From Panagrolaimus kolymaensis (Eukaryota > Nematoda > Chromadorea > Rhabditida > Panagrolaimidae), in assembly GCA_028622995.1 (NCBI GenBank), contig JAJQJQ010000016.1:1488001-1552000 (forward strand): DNA of 64,000 bases. The letters run 5' to 3'. Shown one piece after another: positions 59,296 to 64,000 of this stretch. The notes beneath the pieces were generated by a model. It saw only the letters and a list, made by a program, of their open reading frames with translations, searched no databases and was not told the DNA's origin. The position numbers and the translations under genes are program-made. How positions within the stretch are numbered: the first letter of the stretch is position 1; every line of letters begins with the position of its first letter.

Positions 59296-62200
59296 ATGGA
59301 TTCAGTATCCACTTCAACTCCAACTACGAGTTGTGATGTTGGAGATGAAATTCTTACTTTTAAATATGTTTGGACTTTAAAAATTGCCAAAAGGTATGTC
59401 TTTTACGAAAAAGAAAAGCTTTTTGCCGCCTTTTTCGAGGCTATTTAGCGAGAGATTGTCATTAATATAGGGTGGAACTTTTTAAATGCCTCATTTTTTT
59501 AGGCTTATTGCCAATGATGAGAGCGCAATTTTGCATGTTTCTTCTCCATTTTGTACAGCTTATAATGGAATTCAATTCACATGGATTTTAAGAATGTGTG
59601 ATCAAAATGTTCTTGAAATGGTTGAATCATTTGATGATCAACCATCATCAAGTGTAAATAAGCGTGTAAATATTACATTATATTATAAAGATGGCCCCAC
59701 AGCAGATGTAACACTAACATCTGCAGCCATTTCGGTGAATGATTCAAATGGTAAAAAGCTTTTAAAGGACTCTCCACTTGATGGATATGAGTATACTCTT
59801 GGAGCTGGATGGTCACCAGGGGCATCAGAAAATGGCGGTGAAGATTGGCTAGCTTTTAGCAAATTTGTTCATTCTAATCCTGGATCTCAAATTTCTGTTT
59901 GTGTTGATTTAAGGTAAATGCTTTAAAATTTTTAATATAGTTTTCGTAAAAATTAAAACTAAAATCGTAAAAAAATATGTATGAATATTCGCTCTCTTCG
60001 TGAGAGTTGTTTTTATTATGGAAGTTTTTTTAAATGAAAACGTTTTACAGGATCAAAGCTTCATGGTTTCAACCATTTAATTATCTCCCGAGCCTTGAAT
60101 CAGCAAATTCAAAACTTGAAACAATTTGTGAAAAAATTTTAAAAGATATTTATACAAGAAAGTTGGTCGTCCCTGATTCAGAATTTTTCAATCCACAACT
60201 TGATAAATTTGCTTACCACCGGCATATATTTAAATTTGCTTGCCTTGAACTTGAGAATCGACTTGATGATGCGTTAAAATCACAGATCTCAATTTCCAAA
60301 ATTCATACTGTAAGAATTTTTTTTCATAGACAATTTTTTATTATGCTCTGTTTAGGTTTTTGCCCATATTTATTTCAATCATGTTATTATGGCTGAAACA
60401 GTGTGCTTTGAAGATTTTGTTGAAATTCTTGAAGCTTCAATCGCAACAAATTTTCCTGAACTTCGACGCGAATGTGAAAGATTTATTTGTCGTGAAGTTA
60501 TGGTCGTAAGTTTTTTTCTCTCTCTTTCGTTTACTTTCTTTTCTAAAGACTTTTTTAAACCTTTGAGTACTTTTTTTCCTTGAACACATTTTCCCTCTTC
60601 CTTCTTTCAGTATTATTTTCCAAAATTTAATCCCCTTCTTTCTCTTCTCCCTTCTTCCTCAAACATTGCCATCATTCGTAAAAAAACTCTTTTTTTAATT
60701 CTTTTTCTACCATTCTTGGTCAATTTTAAAACAAAACTTTTAAAAAATAATAAAACCTTTTTGTGATTTTTTAAAAGCCAAAATACATTTTTTAAACCAA
60801 AAAAAAAAGATCATAATAATAAGTTTTAAGAGACGACTATAGTTTGGAGCATATTAAAAATTGTTTTTTCCATTTTTCATGAGATACTTTTTTGTATTTG
60901 TGTTTGTCGTAAGCGCTAAAGCTCTAGCAAAAGTTTTTGTCTTTAAGCTTTAAAAAACTGCGTACTATTATACTTGAACTTTGGAACTAACTAATAAAGT
61001 TGTTACATGAAAGGAAAATTGTGCCAGGTGGCATAGTTACTATTAGGGCACTTTGAGATCAAAGATTTTTTCTCTGACATTTTCATCATCGAAATTCTCA
61101 AACCACATGTCTATTTTTCTCTGCTGTTATGATGGCAAAAGGAATGTTCCAAATCATTTATCTTTAATAATAGCATCTAACAATTGTTGTTGTTATTAAT
61201 AGATAGCTCAAAAAGACAAGGAGACAACGAGCTAAATAAAAGTTTAAGTGAACATGCGACTTTGACATTTGATGAGTTTTTAGCTTCATTTTTGCCGCTC
61301 TTAACTTTTTTTTCGAGGATTCAAAAAAACATATCTCTTTCTTTTTTTTCGAAGGGGGTGGTCGCTGTTATTGTTTCTTTAGCCTCAAGCGAGTAGCAAA
61401 ACTAAAAACAAAAAAGTGCTATACGATGTTTACTTTCTTGCGACATTTGAGCTTTTTTAGTTTCACGTTCATGTCAGCAAGCATTATTCTTCAAAAGTTC
61501 TATTTTAAAAATATATAAATAATCTCATAATTATAAATAGCATGAGGCTCTCACAAATTTTTTTTTATTCATTTTGGAAGACTAAAGCTTAAAGTCACGT
61601 TCATTCAAAAAAATATGATAAAAATAGCCTTGTTTTTACGAGTGTTTTTTTTCTTTTTTATATATTTAGATTCAATTAAGTCCAAAAATAAGGAAATTTG
61701 TTATGTGATTACATTTTTTCCTTTTGTTTCCATGTGTCCTTTTTGATAGGGAAGGAAGCAAGCTTAAAGTTGAAAAAGCAAAGCAAAAAAAAAATGATGA
61801 TAAGCAAGCAACAAAAATGTGAAAAACACATAAAAAAATTTAAAGTTGTTTATGTGGTTCCATTTTTCTTCTTTTTCATGTGGATGGTAGCAAGCAACAA
61901 AACCAAAGAAGTTGATTGATTGCCGCCAACGCAAGCAACAAAACAACATCGAGTGCAACAACATACGCGCGCTTTTTTTTCAATTTGTCAAGCAAGCAAT
62001 TTTGATATGCTTTTGGTTTCTTTACGTGCTTTGAAACACAAAAAAGATAAAACCCAAGTCATGAAGAAAAGCTTACAACTAAGAGGTAGAAAAACATGGG
62101 GAACACGTGAACCAAATAATAAGAGAGGCCATAAACCGATAATAAAATACAGAGAGAAAGCGTTTGGGTGGAAAAAAAATTTAAAAAATAAGTTGAGGGT

Positions 62201-63195
62201 AAAATTAATTGTTAATCGATGTGGATTCAAGCAAAAAGTTTTAAAAAATTTAAAAAAAACAAAAGTTGTATGGCATGATTAAAGAGTTTAAAACTTAGCT
62301 AGCAATTAATTTTCTTGCCTTGAGTTTTTCTCTCTTTTTATATTTCAAATAAAAAAAACTTCATTAGCAATAAATTAAAGTTCCAATTAATTATAGGAAT
62401 CAGCTGATGTTGAATTTGTAAAAAAGATGCTTTTGCTTGCTGCCAGATTTGATTTACCTGTACTTAAAATGGTTTCATCTGGGGCGTTGGTGGATAAACT
62501 TATTTCTGCAAATCAACAAACTCGTAATATTTCAAAAAATATTCGTCAAGAGTTTCTTCAAATTGCGGAAACAATAACGTAAGCATTATTGTAGTCATCA
62601 ACAATTTTTTTTAAATTTTTATTTTAGACCCAGTGAGGAAGGTGATGCTGACGACGAAGCCTCAAATGATGGTCATGTCGAACATTTGGTTCATAATGTG
62701 GTGGATCAACTTCAATCATTGGCAAAACACATTCGACGAGTATCATTGAGTGCATCATGTGGAAGTTTGAGCAATTCTCCATCCAGCTCAAGTTCTCTAA
62801 CACCAACAACATCAAATTTTGCAATATTTGCAGCTCCACAACCCGCATATGCTTCGGTTCCGGTGCCAAATGCGGGCCAAATTCCACCCGCTGGTCGCCG
62901 TTCAAGTCTTAAAACTTCTCGAGAACTTTTGACTTTTCCTGGAAATGTTGGTTCTCTTGATTCTGATAATGCCTCCCCATCTCAAAATAATTCACCTCTT
63001 CTTGGAACAACTGTCAATCCTCGACGGCGTTCAATAATGTTTTCACTTCAAACTTACCGATTTGAGGATGAAGAAGAAAGTGAATCAGGCGTTGGCTCAT
63101 CCACGGATTCCACAGATGGTGGATCTCCTCAAGTTGCTCCTTCAACAATTCGAATTCAATCTGAATCACATTTTGCCTTACAAGTTTCACCTTGA
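59296..63195 (+). CDS. MATH-BTB-like protein
   Basis: Six exons (59296-59393, 59503-59913, 60051-60309, 60356-60505, 62397-62578, 62628-63195) join in frame. The N-terminal part (to about residue 170) resembles a MATH/TRAF-like fold, FKYVWTLKIAKRLI through WLAFSKFVHSNPGSQISV. Then comes a divergent BTB-like segment, containing FAHIYFNHVIMAETVCFEDF and a FPELRRECERFICREV helix. The C-terminal 190 residues are Ser-rich and disordered, with GRRSSLKTSRELLTF and PRRRSIMFSLQTYRFEDEEE, which look like phosphorylation sites. MATH-BTB proteins are cullin-3 substrate adaptors in worms, but the domain match here is weak and I do not assign a symbol. The BTB part is split by a 1.9-kb intron. Confidence 0.6.
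60506..62396. other. Large intron of the MATH-BTB-like gene
   Basis: A 1.9-kb AT-rich intron. It includes open frames (61184-61396, 61920-62282) that are Lys- or Phe-rich, with no start context or splice sites that I trust. No repeat or RNA gene was recognised. Confidence 0.45.
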
Positions 63196-63703
63196 GTCTT
63201 TCTTACCTTTTTTTCTTAGTTCAAAATTAGCAAATCTTTTATCTTTACCGGTTCTTGCCATTATTATTACGGTCATTTTTATTTTTGCTTTTTCGTTTTT
63301 TGCTATTCAAAATATAACATATTTTTTAATAATAATAAAGTATTTTTATTTTATATTTTGGCTGAACCACAAAATTTTCATCCTGGTTAATAATCAACAA
63401 AAATTTGGTCAAAACGAGTAAAGCTAAGGAAGGAGAGAGGGTGTATGATTTATAATCTATCGTGCGCGTGAAATATGGATGGATTTACTTTTTTGAAAGG
63501 AAAAATATCTTTTCAAAAACATTAAATAATTTATTTTAAAAATAGTGATAATAATAAAAAATAAATAAGGTTTTTTTAAAATATGAGTGTTATCATACAA
63601 ATTGTAAATAAAAAGCTAGAAAAAAAAGTTTAAAATTTTTTCCAACGAGGGAGATTCTCTAATGGAAATAAATAAAATATAAGGCAAAAGGGGAAGAAGC
63701 TTT
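63196..63703. other. Convergent 3' intergenic region
   Basis: AT-rich 3' flanks of the MATH-BTB-like (+) and rme-8 (-) genes, with several AATAAA/TTTATT words. An AG-rich tract near 63430-63445 is the only other feature seen. Confidence 0.4.
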
Positions 63704-64000
63704 TCAATTTGGTGGTGGTGTTTCATGTGGTGGTGGATTGAACATGCTGTTGGTCAAATATCCAGCTACACCGACATTTGCTGGTCCTATAATTTGAATC
63801 TTAGAAATGATTTAAGAGAAACAAAAAAAATATACCAGTTATTGCTTGAGTTCTTGAAGCAGGAAGGAAAAGATCATGGGATTGATTTTTATATTGATTC
63901 CAAACTAATGATTTATCAAGAATATCGCCTATTTGATCACCATACGTTAAATCTCTTGAAACTTGTTTTAAAGCATCAACCATTTCTGCTTTTGCAGCGC
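63704..64000 (-). CDS. rme-8: RME-8/DNAJC13, C-terminal end (partial)
   Basis: The last two coding exons of a gene that continues beyond the window. Exon 63836-64000 encodes KAEMVDALKQVSRDLTYG and LVWNQYKNQSHDLFL. The final exon 63704-63786 encodes GPANVGVAGYLTNSMF and a proline-rich end PPPHETPPPN. The 'W..YK.Q.HDLFL' and 'GPxxVGVAGYLT' blocks are typical of the C-terminus of RME-8, the large J-domain protein of endosomal sorting with the retromer and SNX1. The J domain is outside the window. Confidence 0.85.

Noticed and set aside
61920..62282. A 120-codon basic frame in the MATH-BTB-like intron
   Set aside because: No start context, no homology that I recognise, and it overlaps an opposite-strand frame of equal quality.

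Overview
The window is nuclear DNA from a nematode. It is AT-rich. Introns are mostly 44-60 nt and almost all end in a T-run plus TAG or CAG. Several start codons lie just downstream of an acceptor with no upstream exon, as expected for spliced-leader trans-splicing. Same-strand genes sit 150-260 bp apart in operon-like pairs. The preference for TTTTTAG over the C. elegans TTTTCAG suggests a non-Caenorhabditis, possibly Tylenchina, worm; that is inference.

Layout. 0.2-6.3 kb (+): a large BIG3/ARFGEF3-type protein. 6.8-7.3 kb (+): an MNX/HB9-type homeobox gene. 7.4-8.4 kb (-): the ribosome-biogenesis factor NSA2, divergent from a septin-7-type gene (9.0-10.4 kb, +). 10.8-12.1 kb (+): a membrane-anchored short-chain dehydrogenase. 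12.2-14.2 kb: a gene-free island of small DNA transposons, one nested in another. 14.4-21.7 kb (+): LYAR, mitochondrial ribosomal protein L16 and PGAP2, probably one operon. The L16 gene has a 4.46 kb intron holding, on the opposite strand, an 8-exon gene for an 808-residue protein with PDZ-like and repeated FLYWCH-like zinc-finger segments. 22.0-32.1 kb (-): BLTP2/KIAA0100 (lipid-transfer protein), a ZIP zinc transporter and an HP1 protein; HP1 and ZIP look operonic. 32.7-36.2 kb (+): MANEA endomannosidase and proteasome subunit RPN8. 36.4-41.5 kb (-): NHP2, Nopp140/NOLC1 and an F-box-like gene; NOLC1 and NHP2 look operonic. 41.9-53.5 kb (-): a 10-exon RGK-type GTPase gene with long introns. 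53.5-59.2 kb: gene-poor, with a perfect 89-bp-arm hairpin flanked by TTAA. 59.3-63.2 kb (+): a MATH-BTB-like gene. 63.7-64.0 kb (-): the 3' end of rme-8.

Most genes are single-copy housekeeping genes. Four (NSA2, LYAR, NOLC1, NHP2) act in the nucleolus, and NOLC1-NHP2 pairs an H/ACA snoRNP chaperone with an H/ACA core protein. The items most likely to be new are the nested PDZ/FLYWCH-like gene, two families of foldback MITEs whose insertion scars can be read directly, and the operon candidates. No RNA genes, CRISPR arrays, viral genes or complete transposases were recognised.
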